Positions 21,905 to 34,222 of a stretch of 64,000 nt of DNA are shown piece after piece. Location: contig NADL03000596.1 in the NCBI GenBank assembly GCA_002205965.3, forward strand, positions 682,001 to 746,000. Direction: 5' to 3'. Made by a program: the position numbers and the translations under genes. The stretch is from Kappaphycus alvarezii (Eukaryota > Rhodophyta > Florideophyceae > Gigartinales > Solieriaceae). Below the pieces are notes generated by a model. It saw only the letters and a program-made list of their open reading frames with translations. It was not told the origin of the DNA and did not search any database. Position 1 is the first letter of the stretch. Each line of letters opens with the position of its first letter.

Positions 21905-22688
21905 GGATAGCGGGGCCCTCAACTTTAATTAGGGGGTACTCAGGGATCTTAAATTGCAACGGATATTTTCGGGTCAATGCCTGAGAGATGACTCGGCGTC
22001 TGCATCTTGGGCTTCCCTGGCTTGCTTAGGGCCAAGTCTGTGAGCTGGGTCCATGGAGTCTACGTATGGGGTTGTGGCTTGAGACCTTCTCCCTCGCCAA
22101 TCTTTACGAACGGAGAGGTGGGATGAGACCTAATTTTGGCAAAGTCCTCTGAGTTTTATTTTGACACAGACAAAAGGCGGCCCTTTGAATTCCTCTTGCA
22201 AGACATTGTGGGTTACCACGTAAGGCTCAGAGTAAAGACCGTAAATTCAGCCTCTGCTTGCAGTCAGTCAGCTGCGGTAAATACCCGAGGGATTTAAAGG
22301 CGGCTGAAGAATTGGAAAACGCACAATTAAGCAAAATATACTTGCAGTGCTACCACGATGTGATTTTAAGGCGGAACGAGCATATCTAGGCTGAAACTGG
22401 TTGAAACTTGGGTATGAGCTCGCTGGATTAAGCCGGTCGTTCCAAATTAAGGTTCATATAGAACTATAGACAGCCAAATGCTGAAGGAAAAAGTTTTCAA
22501 ACATTAGCAAATGCAAAAGTTTTACCGCGAGACTTCCTTGAAGTTATCGCAAGTAGCGCTTTTGGAACTTGTAATCTGCATTCGAAAGAAATTCTGAAAA
22601 CATTTGGGACGTATATTGGTTAAGGCAGCATTGGAAAGCAGGGCAGCATTCGATTGGCAAAGCAGAAGTAAAAATACCGGTGTGTAAC
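21905..22688. other. No gene seen
   Basis: 784 bases with no supported ORF or repeat. Confidence 0.45.
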
Positions 22689-23457
22689 TAGGGCCAAGTG
22701 TCCACTTTACTTATCTCCAACTTGGATCTCCAGTACTTGGCTGACATTGACTTTACCTACCGGCCGTTGTAGATAACCCTACCGTAATTAACTAGTATTT
22801 ATACCTACCTGGCAACTATGGCCCCATATTAAGTAGCCACCTCGGTGTTTGCTCTGAACTTGACTCCCAGCTTCCGCCTTTGAATCACCCTTGCCAACGG
22901 CAACTTTGGCAACTTTGGCTAGAACCACTTTTATCCGCCCGGGTTACACTTTCAATTTCCTCTCTCTACCCCATATTTTACCGCTCCTTTCGTATTTCGT
23001 TTGTGATATTTACTCAAACTTCGCGCCCCGGATCCCGGCGTCTATATACAAGTAGGCTCTTCAGGCTTGTCGTTGGTGACAACATCCTTATCTCCAAAGG
23101 AGATATTCAGCACTTTTGACCGACTGCTACATCTTCTCTGTCCAATATTGAATCCCTGGTGTCCAATATTCTTTGAACTCGATTCTTATCAAGGCTCTAG
23201 CATTCCGCGGATCACGGTCCGGCCTTGCAACCCGGAGGACAAGTATACCGTCCAACCGTCTAAGGAATCACCCCCGCTCTACCATCCCAACTTCTCCTCG
23301 CCATCGGCTAGCTGTGCTACTGCATCGTAGGGTGCTTAAAGAGAAAGAGAGACAGGTAATACCCTGTAAGTCTTGGTGTGTGTGTGTTGGTTTTCTCATT
23401 GTCTGGCGGGATTCCATTTCTAGACGAGGACAACTGCGCATCGCGAATGGCACTACA
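22689..23457 (+). repeat. Truncated LTR copy (family of the 48.3-49.2 kb solo LTR)
   Basis: Reads collinear with the reverse complement of 48256-49060. Similarity starts at AGGCCAAGTGTC (~22689) and ends at the LTR terminus GCACTACA (23457). Near-identical blocks include the TATCTCC/GGAGATA hairpin (23089-23105). The first ~185 bases of the LTR are missing. The two open frames of ~87 and ~130 codons inside are conserved in both copies in two frames at once, so they reflect shared descent rather than coding. Confidence 0.75.
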
Positions 23458-26400
23458 AAAATGAACCCTTACGGGTTTGTTTCGCCACTTCCCGATTTTA
23501 ACCACAAAAAATTCCCCTCATTCAACATTAATCCCCAATTCAGCCTGCAAAACTCAGAGTTTTTTAAGTAGTTCCATGAAGAAATAGAAGCGAAAACATC
23601 TTAATTCAGGGTCCAGACCTCATTAAAATCCTACATGCCAAATAATTCAAAGCACAAAAGAACTAAGAGACATAAAGTTCTTGTACAGAGCTAAAAATCT
23701 AAACCATACAAGTGTACTAGATCACAAGGGAATATTTTCATTTCAGATAAGCAAATATTTATCAACCGCGATGTATCAGATTTTCAATATTCTAGGGCTC
23801 AAATTAAATATTTCTATGATGTTTCCTGAGGTGACGTGATTGGAACTCAAATTATCTTTTTCATTCATCAGAAATGATCCCGAATTATACTACACAGCCT
23901 TTTTTGAGGCTTTTCATATAGACATAAAGGAATTGGTTAAGAAATTAGTTTGGAAAAACGTACTCAAACAATTAATTCCTGAAGACTGAAGTTAATTGAC
24001 GGCAATAAACGTACTTTCTGTAAGTAATGTATTTACTGAGTGAGAAAACCTAAAAGATAAGTTCACAGTCGAAGGCTTCATATAAAAAGGCAATAGATTT
24101 CTTGTAAAAGACGATAAATTTATGAGGCAAACTACAACAAATATGTTGGTGGCTGTAGCATCACTGCTCTGATGTTGCATCCGAGAACAGGACGTGAAGC
24201 AAGACTATTTGCAGGTAAAAGGATTTAATTTTAGAAAATCTTAATCGAAACATCGAAAGGAACTCAATTTATTCGAAATATCTTCTTTTAACTCCTAAAA
24301 ACCTTCGAAATAATTCATAATTGCAGAGACTGTTGAAGCATTACGATGAATCCACATCAGACATGACCTTTTACTTAAGCTGAATAATTGTGATCTCTCG
24401 CTTATTAATATGTTCGAAAATTATATGCTAGTAGATACATTTGGGACATAAGTTGATGATTCTTTGACCTGTGGGAATGATCGGTTCAGAAATTGAATTG
24501 GGAAAACGTTTCCAAAATTCTTCAGATGGGAGAGTTAGTCTGTTGACATAATAGTCCCCGTATTAATAAGAGTAAAAGAGAAGAACTTCAAGTTTTGAGC
24601 TCAATCAGAACAGCACGGGAAAAAAAATCTGAAAATACCTCTATATAAGGTATTTTTCTCTGATTTTATTTTTTAGGCTCATTTAAGCTTTTTTATGCAC
24701 AAAAGGCCTGAAAATCCCGCTGAATTTAAATTGTCGCCCATATAACCGAAAATGAGTCCTCCAGAGATTACATTAATCATATATGTACGATTTTCTTAAT
24801 TATATGTAACATAATATCAGTCAACACCTCTCAGGCACTGTAATCTTGACTTCACCCCCATGAATTTTAAAAAGTACGCTGATTCTTCTTCGCTTATAAT
24901 AATGAAAAATGGTGCGGCTAATATATATTGTACTTCCTAAATATGAATCAAATAGATGCATTTTATAGTTATGTTGAACTATTAATGGGTCTATTCTTCA
25001 ATTTGATGTCTTAGATGTCTAATTATTTGTCATTAATGACCCCTTTCAGGTTTTTTACATAATTGAGTATGTTCTAGAAACAATTCTGGGAACCAGTACA
25101 CCTTTCTTTATGTTCCTCTTTTCTAGGAGATTATTTGATGCCATCACTAATCACTCTGCAAACTTACATAAAAAATGATGATGGACATAAGTGACACCCG
25201 TCATGCATACCAAAAGAATGATATTTCTGACTTTTTGTGTTTGTAAGAACTTTGAACAGTCCTGCAGAGAGATTTAGGAAAATTGCTAATTGCGAAAAGC
25301 TCATCAACTTATTTCCAGGAAAAAGTGATGTTCAGTCGATATATGGATTATAAGATCTTCTGTATGAGAGCATAGGGAATTATCTATAAAATTCAGTACC
25401 GATCCCCGCGCTCTGTCCAACAGCGCGGCGTATAAGCATTTCTTCATGCCTTATACGTCACTCTGCTTCCTCCCTTTGAGGACCATATTCTACTCTCTCT
25501 ATAACATAGATGTTCTTCTAATATTCTATCCTTCTTAACCATAGATTCTCAATTCTTGTTACTGTATATTTTAATAGATATTATATAATTATCTTAATTA
25601 CACTTTACTTCTCACAATTTTCCGGGTATGCTAGGGATATAATACGGTAGAGGGATTTTTTAACCTATACAGAACACCAAATTCACATTTTGAGTCTTGA
25701 GATTAGCCCGCAAGCCCTACTTTGCATTTTTACCTTTAAATTCACAAAAATATCCGTAACTTGTTTCTCCCGCGTACAAACACTCTCCTCTACCATGGTA
25801 GACTAAAGCATATGTATTGCAAACATTAGTAGATTGATTTAGTTGAACAGGGCAAGGTTTCTGGTGATTAACGTTGAAACTGAATACACTAACTTTGTTA
25901 CTCAGGATGAAAAGAAATTTCCCTATGATCACATCCTGGAACTAAACTTGATACTAAACACTCAAAATGCGTGATATAAACTCCTATGGGTCCCTCTCGA
26001 AGCCAAATGCGATAACAACAGTAGATACAGCGTTTATGAGGAACCCAGACACAGCTTTAGAAACGAGGTTCCTGTGTTTCTTTTCCACTTAAAGATTCCT
26101 AACCCTACTCTCGAAACCAAGCAATCGACGCAGTGTTGTGAAGTGTTTAATGATAATTTACAGAAGCGTCTTCTGTGCATCATCCGAGGAAACCAAGCCC
26201 GGAGAATCGCCATTATAGAAAATCGAAACTCATCCGGCATACACAACTGAGACATCAGAATTAGAACGAAATGATTGATGCCGCGGTTTATTGACCCCGA
26301 ACGTCTGTTCTCAGCCTGACTGTAATGAGAATACTGGTCGAAATCAACACCTTTTATGTTTTACACCTTTGCTGTATGAACGTATTATTACTTGGCATCG

Positions 26401-27968
26401 CATTCCATTTGGATAGCCTTAGTCCTATCTTTCGCTTCAAGCCCGAGTCTATCTATATAAAGAGTCATCTTATTTACAACCTCTTTCATGCTTTTTATTG
26501 ACCGGACTGTCGAATTTCGTTTTCCTTCATCCAGGAGGGTAAAAATTACTTAGCTCCAAAAAATAGAGGAAACTTCAGCAAATATAGGTAGCTTTCGTAT
26601 GAAAACCTTACGTGAAAAACAATGTAAAAAAGCAAAAAGGAGATCGCAGGTAAGTCTGAAAGAATCGTTTTTGCTAGTTGGGTCCGAGTTAAATATAGAT
26701 GAATTGTTTGCTCACTTTTGCAAATTCGAGCGCGGTGGTCGCACAAATGGTACAAAATTTATAGCACCTGAGTACCTATCTAGTATAATATGGTATTTTT
26801 ATCTGCTATAATAAAGATCTTTCTAGAATATCCGTAAGTATTTACAATGTAGCAAAAAATACATAATCAATGATCTAAACGGAAGAAAAGAAAAGGACAC
26901 CACTTATTTCATATGTTGGGGGATTTTATTAAAGTGAACGCGAATTAAGTACCAATTTAATGTCTGTAGTATATGTAGTGTCACATCTCAAAAGGGTGAC
27001 ATGTGCAGCACGCGGCAAGGTCGCTGGTAGGGGTCTACTGTAAGCCGTGCAAACTGAGCTTACAATGTCTTAAACAACCGCTGATCTTTTAAAGTTAGGC
27101 TTCGCGTTTCTGCAGCAAGAACAATTTTTTACGTCTTCTGCCTGATATCAGTTTCCTGATTAGCTGTCTTGTAATTGCTCCATTGCACTGTATATGATAG
27201 TACAGTAAAGTGAAAATTAAACTACCGTAAAATGTGAATTTAGTGATTATAGTTGCATTCGCTTTTCATAATTATCACCTAAATATGTTGGATGCCAATT
27301 TATTCCTGCTGAGCTGAAATAGATAAGACTTTATCAAAGATTGTCGTGCTTGCGGTTCTGGCGTGCCCGCAGTTGCTGGCTGCATACCAGTACGGCTAGA
27401 GCGGGATTGAGTCCTCAAAAGAGGGGTCAGGGTTGCATATTGCGGGAAGCTGCAGCTCATTTGACGTTACGCATTTACTGAACTTTAGATACTGTGATGT
27501 ACAGTACGGAAGCATGCGCCGCTAGTGCTCAGGTTTTCTTTAGCCCCATCAGCGTGTATGGACACACTAAGAGTTGAGCATATGATAACATGCAACAGCA
27601 TCTGGCCATTGTACATCATTACTTCTACAAGAATCGTAAAAATTCTCCGGTGCTCCTCTCATCCAACCAATCAATAGGATAGTATAACTTTCTGTTCGCA
27701 TGGACGATACGCCAATAAACTCCTTCGAAAAAAGATAGGGCCAACAACTAAGAGTAGGCAAGCACCACTTCAGCCCATTGAACAGCTAACCAGAAGGAAG
27801 TGAAATAAATACTACCAATAAAAAAATCAAATTGACTGTAAAAGTTCAACTTTGCAACGCCACAGGGCAGATAATAACCCTTACTTGCTCGCCTATCTTT
27901 TCGCACGGGAAAAAGTTAGAGAGCTGAATAATCATTAGTAGAGCACCACTATATGATATAAAAGAGAG
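23458..27968. other. AT-rich stretch without genes
   Basis: 4.5 kb, strongly AT-rich, no supported gene. Short ORFs (for example 25717-25932 - and 26034-26255 -) have no family features. The one structured island, two abutting hairpins at 25406-25457, is listed separately. Confidence 0.55.
25406..25457. other. Two abutting GC-rich hairpins
   Basis: CCGCGCT/AGCGCGG (25406-25428, loop 9) is followed without a gap by CGTATAAG/CTTATACG (25429-25457), whose stem extends inward by CAT/ATG with one bulge. It stands out in AT-rich DNA. It could be part of a structured RNA or a relic of a mobile-element end; there is no evidence for either. Confidence 0.4.
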
Positions 27969-28726
27969 TGTAGTGCAACAGGCACGACGCGGGTGTTCTA
28001 GAAGCGAACCGGGAAAAGCGCTCCGTATTGGATAAAGGACAAATTGACTATTAGAGTCAAAAAAGGTTCTCGAAAAGAGAATGGGGAAGAAGGCGCACAA
28101 GGGCAAGGGAAAAGGGCAACGCAAAGCGCCAAAGAAAGAACATGCACCACGCGTGAATGTAATGCAGCGCAAAGCGCAACGTAAAAGGGCAGTAGCCATG
28201 GATACACGTCCTCCGCGCAAAGGGACGAGGGGTACAGTTCTCCCAATAGGACAAAGACAAAAGTAATAGGTACGAATCTGACGCAGCGCGACGGGCTCAG
28301 ATAGCCAAGCTGGCGGGAGGGGGCCGAAGAGGATAGTACCTACTATAGCTGCACGCGCGGCGCCACAACGAAAAGGGAACGCTGGTTGCAGGAGCAACAA
28401 CTAGAGCCGAAACCAAACAACGGTGAAGAAGATGGTACCTCCGGTACCTTTGCTAGTGGTGGTGCGACCTTGCACCAGAATAAATACTAAGTTAAAGTTA
28501 CTAGGTAGTAGTTAGGGCAAGTGTCACTCTGTTAGTTGATTAGCCCAAAATAAATATCAGGTCCAGGTATTGGACCGCCACCATCCCGATAGGGTCTCGA
28601 CCATGGGCCTAGAGGGCCACTGTAAACAAACTATAAATACCGTACTACAGTAACAGTGTGGCACGCGCCACCTACTATAAAATACATATTGACTTTTCAA
28701 ATGAATAAAAGTGCAATTGTACTATA
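27969..28726 (-). repeat. Chromovirus 3' LTR, 758 bp
   Basis: On + it begins TGTAGTGCAAC and ends TTGTACTATA (the terminal CA reads TA by one change). Same order of sequence as 41295-41975 but ~75 bp longer, because that LTR lacks the GGGCAAGGGAAAAGGGCAAC-type section near 28095-28180. Roughly 3% of compared bases differ over 28400-28726. Contains many hairpins, for example GGTACC-TCC-GGTACC and GGTGC/GCACC. Confidence 0.9.
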
Positions 28727-28739
28727 TCTCCCCCTTTTG
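28727..28739 (-). promoter_or_regulatory. Chromovirus polypurine tract
   Basis: On the minus strand CAAAAGGGGGAGA directly precedes the 3' LTR, as required for plus-strand priming. This fixes the element's orientation. Confidence 0.85.
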
Positions 28740-28805
28740 AGCGCACAGGCGCAAGGTTTGATTCGAATTGCTAAAAAGCAAAATACCGGGAATTAGTTTC
28801 CCACG

Positions 28806-31059
28806 TTGGGCGGCAACGTCAGGTTTCTTTCAAAATACCGTCGTCGGGTAGCAACAAAAAAAAATGAACTCGCCTGGGCAAGAATTTTCCAAAGGCTTTG
28901 GCACAAAGCTTACTTATCCCAAGATCGTCATCGATCATCCTCTTCCTCATCAGAAAGTTCATCTGCTGCATCACCATCCATTAAGGATAACAGTTTACCC
29001 ATACGCGCCCCGAGTCAGTCCAAAACTTCTCCAGTCACACGTGACCTGTCAGCCCTCAAGGGTGATTCCCCTTCGGCGCGTACGCCTTCGCGTCAAAAGT
29101 CGGAGTCCTCCCCTGTAGTTCGTGTTGCACAACGAGTGCGTGTTTCTGCAGAGGTAAAACCTCTTTCACCAGACTCAACGGCTACTGGGTCCGTAACTAA
29201 GGCGGTGTCGCCCCCTGTACGCGAGTCGAGTGAAGACGACATCCTCCGGCCTGCAAGGCCGTCGTGGTACTCACCGAAAAATTCGGAGTGTTTCAATCTG
29301 CGTTTGCGCTCGACCAACCTTCCCTCTTTCAGGGTGCCAACCCGTAATCGCAAACCTGCTTTAGGTACTTTCCACAATCATTACTTCATAAGGCGATCTG
29401 GTTTTCTGGACACGACAAACAAAAAACCGCCTCATGCCCTCTTTTCATTCCTATGACGAAACTCCTGTTGGAGGAGATGGATGGCCGTACTCCTCAGTTT
29501 CGGAGCTCATGCGCTGTGACCCATGTCACGATATCGATGCGTACGTTTACGCTCCTTGGTTTTGCCCTAGGGGGTCTTGGAGACAACGCGTATTGAACGC
29601 GAGTATTGCGACGGGAGTGGGTTTCTCCCTGTAAATGTGCCGTTGGAGGCAATTACGACTCGAGATTGGCTCGATCACCTCGCCTTCCCTATTGAGGCAT
29701 TTGCTGTTGGACCCACGGAGTCACTTATGCGTGCGTGTAGGCGCTTCACATGTGCGGTAATGGACCGCCTTGCTCTGTTGCCAGGAGTCATTCCAATTTC
29801 CCTAAGCCGGGGCTTCGATACGTGGTCCTACAGGACTAATTGCGAACGCCAGTATGGCGACAATCTATGCAGTCTTGCCTCTGGAAGCACACCACCTGCT
29901 CAGGAGACTGATGATCGTTGGCGCGGAGTGCGTGGTGTTCGTATCGCAGCCATGTTTTGGCTTTCCTTCATCATTCCGATGCATTTCCGCTTCCAAAGCG
30001 CAATCAACGTCAGTTTTTGAACCAAACTGTCAGATTTGAGAGTCGTATACGCGATGAAACGGGATATTTGATCCCTTATCAACAAAAAGAAGCAGAGCAC
30101 ATTGCTCCTCAGCACCTCGGACGTCTCCGCTTCCCGATTCCAGACTAATAGCCTCGCGCGGAGGTCTGTCAGGGATTCTGGTCCGATCTCGGACCGAGCT
30201 TAACCTACTTAGGTTCTTATTTTCATGAACCCGCTCATGGGTCTGGACTCTTTTCCATACGGAATATGCCGTGACGGTCGCTGCCTTCTTGCTCTGGGAT
30301 GTGCATGACACATGGCGACTGTGGTTCTTACCATATAAACTGATCTCGTGGATAAGATCTTTTGATATGCGTGTCCCGCTTCGGGGTGAGGACAATCACG
30401 ATGAGCTCGTAAAGCTCTTGGAATTTATCAAAAACATCGACTGGTCTGAGGTACCACTTCAGTGGAGTTCTAGGCCTCGTGGCTCCCATCGACCGCACCT
30501 GTCACCAGATCGAAACGATTCCAATGCTGGGGACTTTGTTTTCTATAACCCTAGGGAGGGGTGTCGTGTCACAGCCCGTGAGGCTCGCGAGGGGCGAAGA
30601 GCGCCCCTTGTAAATGCTATTTCTCGCTTTTCTAGTGCTCTAACATTGAGCGGTATTGGATCTAATGAGATCCCAATTGATCCCTCTATGCGTCTCGAAG
30701 GCGACGATGAGGATGCAGTTACGGCGCCAAATGCGGCTGCAAATGCAAATCCTAATCAGGGTAACTCAACCGCTGATTACATCGAAGTGGACGAGACTGC
30801 TACTCGGTCAGCTGATTTGTCTGGATTCATTGTCATGAAAGCAGCTGATAAAGCCAAGGAACAAGCAGGTAGTGCTGCTGGTGATAGGTCTGAATCATAC
30901 ATGATTAGGACGCTCCTGTCGAGCTTGGGAATGTCAGAGGCGGAGTTTGAGGTTCCCCTTTCTGAGCTGAAAGAGCTCTTGAAAACGGCACTACAATCGG
31001 TGCGTCAAGCCTGTCAATCGGGTATTAACAACCCACCGTCTCGTTCGTCGAGCATGTGA
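28806..31059 (+). pseudogene. Antisense ORF region inside the chromovirus
   Basis: About 2.25 kb of coding-like sequence on the strand opposite gag-pol, starting just inside the 3' LTR. Four open pieces follow one another in shifted frames: 28806-29456, 29392-29634, 29571-29940 and then to 30148, and 30229-31059. The first part is basic with a Ser-rich run (SSSSSSESSSAAS) and SP/TP-rich repeats. The middle part looks globular (DWLDHLAFPIEAFAVGPTES, PYQQKEAEHIAPQHLGRL). The last part is acidic with a C-terminal helix (EFEVPLSELKELLKTALQSV). No known family is recognised. Some plant LTR elements carry antisense ORFs at this place between pol and 3' LTR; similarity of position is all I can claim. 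The shifts could be decay, introns or sequencing errors. Confidence 0.6.
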
Positions 31060-34000
31060 TTTAGTTTCCCACTGGAACTTCGCTCTGTATGGATGAGCCA
31101 AGCTGGATTCCTTACTGTAGTTGACTGAAGGGTCGCGTAGGCCTCAACAGGCTGCCTTAGCTGCTCCTTTGCGTAAAGAGACTTTGAATGCGTACCACTT
31201 CAGCGCATTAGTCGTAGCTTGTAGAGCTTAAAAATTAGCGTAGGTGCGTGTCGCGTACGTATTCCAGTTGCCTGGTGCAACGTAGTTCAGTCACTCACAC
31301 AGATTGTTCTCAGTTTTCAATGTCCCATTGGACTACGTACTGCACTTGTGTAGTGTTTCTGTGTTTTTCAGGTGCACCTCACCTCTCACCAGTTTCACCA
31401 CTATGCATTGGCGTAGTTCTGAGCTCAAATAGCATAGGATTACCTTACGTTATAGTGAAGTACATGCCACAATAGCATACTCTGCTCAAGAGTAACTTCA
31501 GCTCCTGCTAAGCTCTGCATAACAACAATCATTACCACCCTCATGGTAACCTTGACAGAAAAACTTGTTTCCATTAATGTAACCATAAATTCAACAACAT
31601 AAGCAAACATGAATTCATTACTCCATGACTCGTTTGGGGTCTTGATTACACCTTCTAGTTTTAAGGAGTCATGAGAAACTATGGATTACCCAATCCAAGT
31701 ACGAATCCAACATGGATTTGAAATACCAACGCGTCGGCGCAATGCATACTGAGCTTCACTAGCTTTGTACTGAGTTACTGTTGAACCATCGCACATGGAA
31801 ACTCAAGAGAGAATCCTTTTATCTTTCACAAGACTTGAATTAGCACTCAGCAAGCCTCTAGGCTTTGAAAAACCTTAATAATGGGTTCTTATACTGCAAG
31901 CTTTCAATAGGCTTTTCACCTTGAAAATCCTTTTTAGGGATCAATTTTGTTCCGTCATGTAACTTGCATAAATTCAAGTCCTTCATGGACCATTCCATGC
32001 AGGAACTTTTGAGCTCTTGTCGCACACCATCATGGGTGCTTTTTATTGACGCGAAACTTCCATAGTTTCTTGCTGTAACCTGACTCTACATTGAGTCTTC
32101 ATTGAAGCGTCCATAGCTTCCTTGAACTATGGTCCTCTGTAGGACCTCGACACAACATGCTTCTGCGCATTTGTTCTTATCCATCAGGGACATCCATAAG
32201 TAATGTAATTCTTCATGGGTCATACCTGAAGATATCTCTTCTCGTAATCGATTATAACTCGCTGTCGAGCATGTTCCGTCCTCACTAAGGACTATTAATG
32301 TGTCTTATTGTAGGGATTGCTGGTTGAACGCGTTATCGCGTCCTGCTAAGTCCGCAAGAATTCAACGTAATACCGTGGCCCTTCGTGGGACTGTACTGGA
32401 GACCTTTCTTCGTACTTTCCACAATAAACATAACTTGATTATACATATCCACAAGCTCTCTAAGATTTCTTCGAACATGTCCTCCAAGGACTTTCTCCAT
32501 TCGTAGCTCATTATCAGCCTCAGTCAAACCTTGACAAGGACAACTTACACATTGAACTTCAAAATTTCTTCGTTCTCTGGCATAGGTACATTACTCTAAG
32601 TTCATGAAGCTGCATTGCTTCTCTCTTATTACCAGACTCCGCTCGAGTCAAAGCTGAAGCTGCGATTGCTCTGCTCCTACTGTGTCCTTTCATAGGAATT
32701 TGTTACCATCGCGACACCGCGATTGTCTTGACCCCATTGGTCTCATACTTAAACACAAACCCGTTTGGGTATGAACTGAAGACCTTTCGTCTCGTTTTTC
32801 ACCTTAGCAATAAATGGTTTCGTCTGCCAAGCGCTCAAAAGCTCTTTAACTTTTCTTTGGAAGACTTTTTCAATTCATCCCGCTCGCGTTGAGCCTGTTT
32901 TCATCCTTCAGCAGGATTTACTGTATACCTGAACAATACAAGTTATAAGTCTCATTTCTTTGACTGTTCCTCCACTTCGGTTTCCTCAAACCTTTTCTTA
33001 CACCATGAACTCATGAGATCCTTTCATTCCGAGACTACATTATAGTCCTCATTATATTATGAGCTTACTAGCTCTCGCAATTGACTTCACACTGGGGATT
33101 GACAAATCTCCCGGAGGGGCCGTTTTAACATGATCCGTAATGGATATATTGGCAGTGTACACTTAAAAAAGTGTTCACTTCAATCATAACCATACTCATT
33201 CAGAGTAACAACAATGACAGCATATGTCTAATGACGCGCGTAACTATAACAGTCACTGTAACGAGCACCTATGCTCCCAATTGTACGATTACCTCAATGG
33301 TAATTTCCAAACCTATCAAGGTACCTCAATAGCCTGAACTCTCAAAGGAATTCTTCATTGCCTCGATGGTATAGTACAATTGTTGAAAAACAAAATAGTA
33401 AATCTGAGACCACTCTCTTTCTGAATACAAACTCATATTTTGAGTGAACGACATGGCTTCAGCCAAATTCCCACGTAACCTAAGTTGGGGAATGTATGCT
33501 GATGCTCTTCATCATGGTAAAACCCAAAATGGGTAACTGTCCTCACTGTAGGAGTTGATTTCTTTCTTACAACTTCGTCTTCATCAGACAATGATGGCAT
33601 GGTTTACCAGGACCCTTAACTATGTGAACAGTTACTGTACGTGCTCCCATCTGGGGACCATGTTTCCGTTTTCGTGCCACTTGGCACTTCCCTAATTCCT
33701 TTTAGCTTCCAAAAGGCTTTTAGAAGGCGGATTAGAATCCTGTTCTGGTCCAATCATAACCTACTATAGGTTAGAGTCACTCTGCTTCTCGCGATTTTCG
33801 AGTCTTCTCCCCCTTCTGAAGGGTGTTGTACCCTTTCACGGGCGGCAAAGAGCGGATACACTCGCGCGCGCTCTCTTTTCAGAGCTACTCACATCGGTAC
33901 CCCTCTGGGTCGTGTATTTACTAGGTCAGTAGCAGTTTTATCACAAGAACTTTGTGGTTTCCTGCTTCTGGGGCTCTTCGAGCCATGCGAACGTCCTCCA

Positions 34001-34222
34001 TGAGGTTCTCGTCCACCTCATCAAAATCCAGGACTTAATTAGTCTAAAGTTACATGGTTCACTTGCACTCTTTTTCCTGTTTCATAATGAAACTCAGCGT
34101 GATGCTTTTTAAGCAACTGTTGAAGGCAAAAAAAACTACCGAATTAACTGCCGAAACAACTGCTGACTCCCCTCACCCTCCTGAAGAGGGAAATTACACG
34201 TTTTTTTCACAACTACATTTCA
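31060..34222. other. Chromovirus internal non-coding, hairpin-dense stretch
   Basis: 3.2 kb between the antisense ORF and the chromodomain with no supported ORF. It is filled with short perfect inverted repeats. Examples: TTACCA/TGGTAA (31532-31549), TGGATT/AATCCA (31682-31697), AATCCA/TGGATT (31704-31718), GAAACT/AGTTTC (32053-32069), GGTCCT/AGGACC (32131-32146), ATCGCG/CGCGAT (32708-32723), ATTACC/GGTAAT (33288-33304), CCTTTT/AAAAGG (33698-33716), TAACCTA/TAGGTTA (33757-33773). See findings. Confidence 0.75.

Noticed and set aside
22880-23571. Conserved 87-90-codon ORFs in the two LTR copies (23067-23330 + and 48374-48646 -)
   Set aside because: A second frame is equally conserved between the copies (23173-23571 + and 48307-48540 -), so the similarity is at DNA level and does not indicate a protein.
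28081-28266. 61-codon ORF inside the chromovirus LTR
   Set aside because: Low-complexity Lys/Gly/Arg frame in the LTR block that is deleted or altered in the other LTR.
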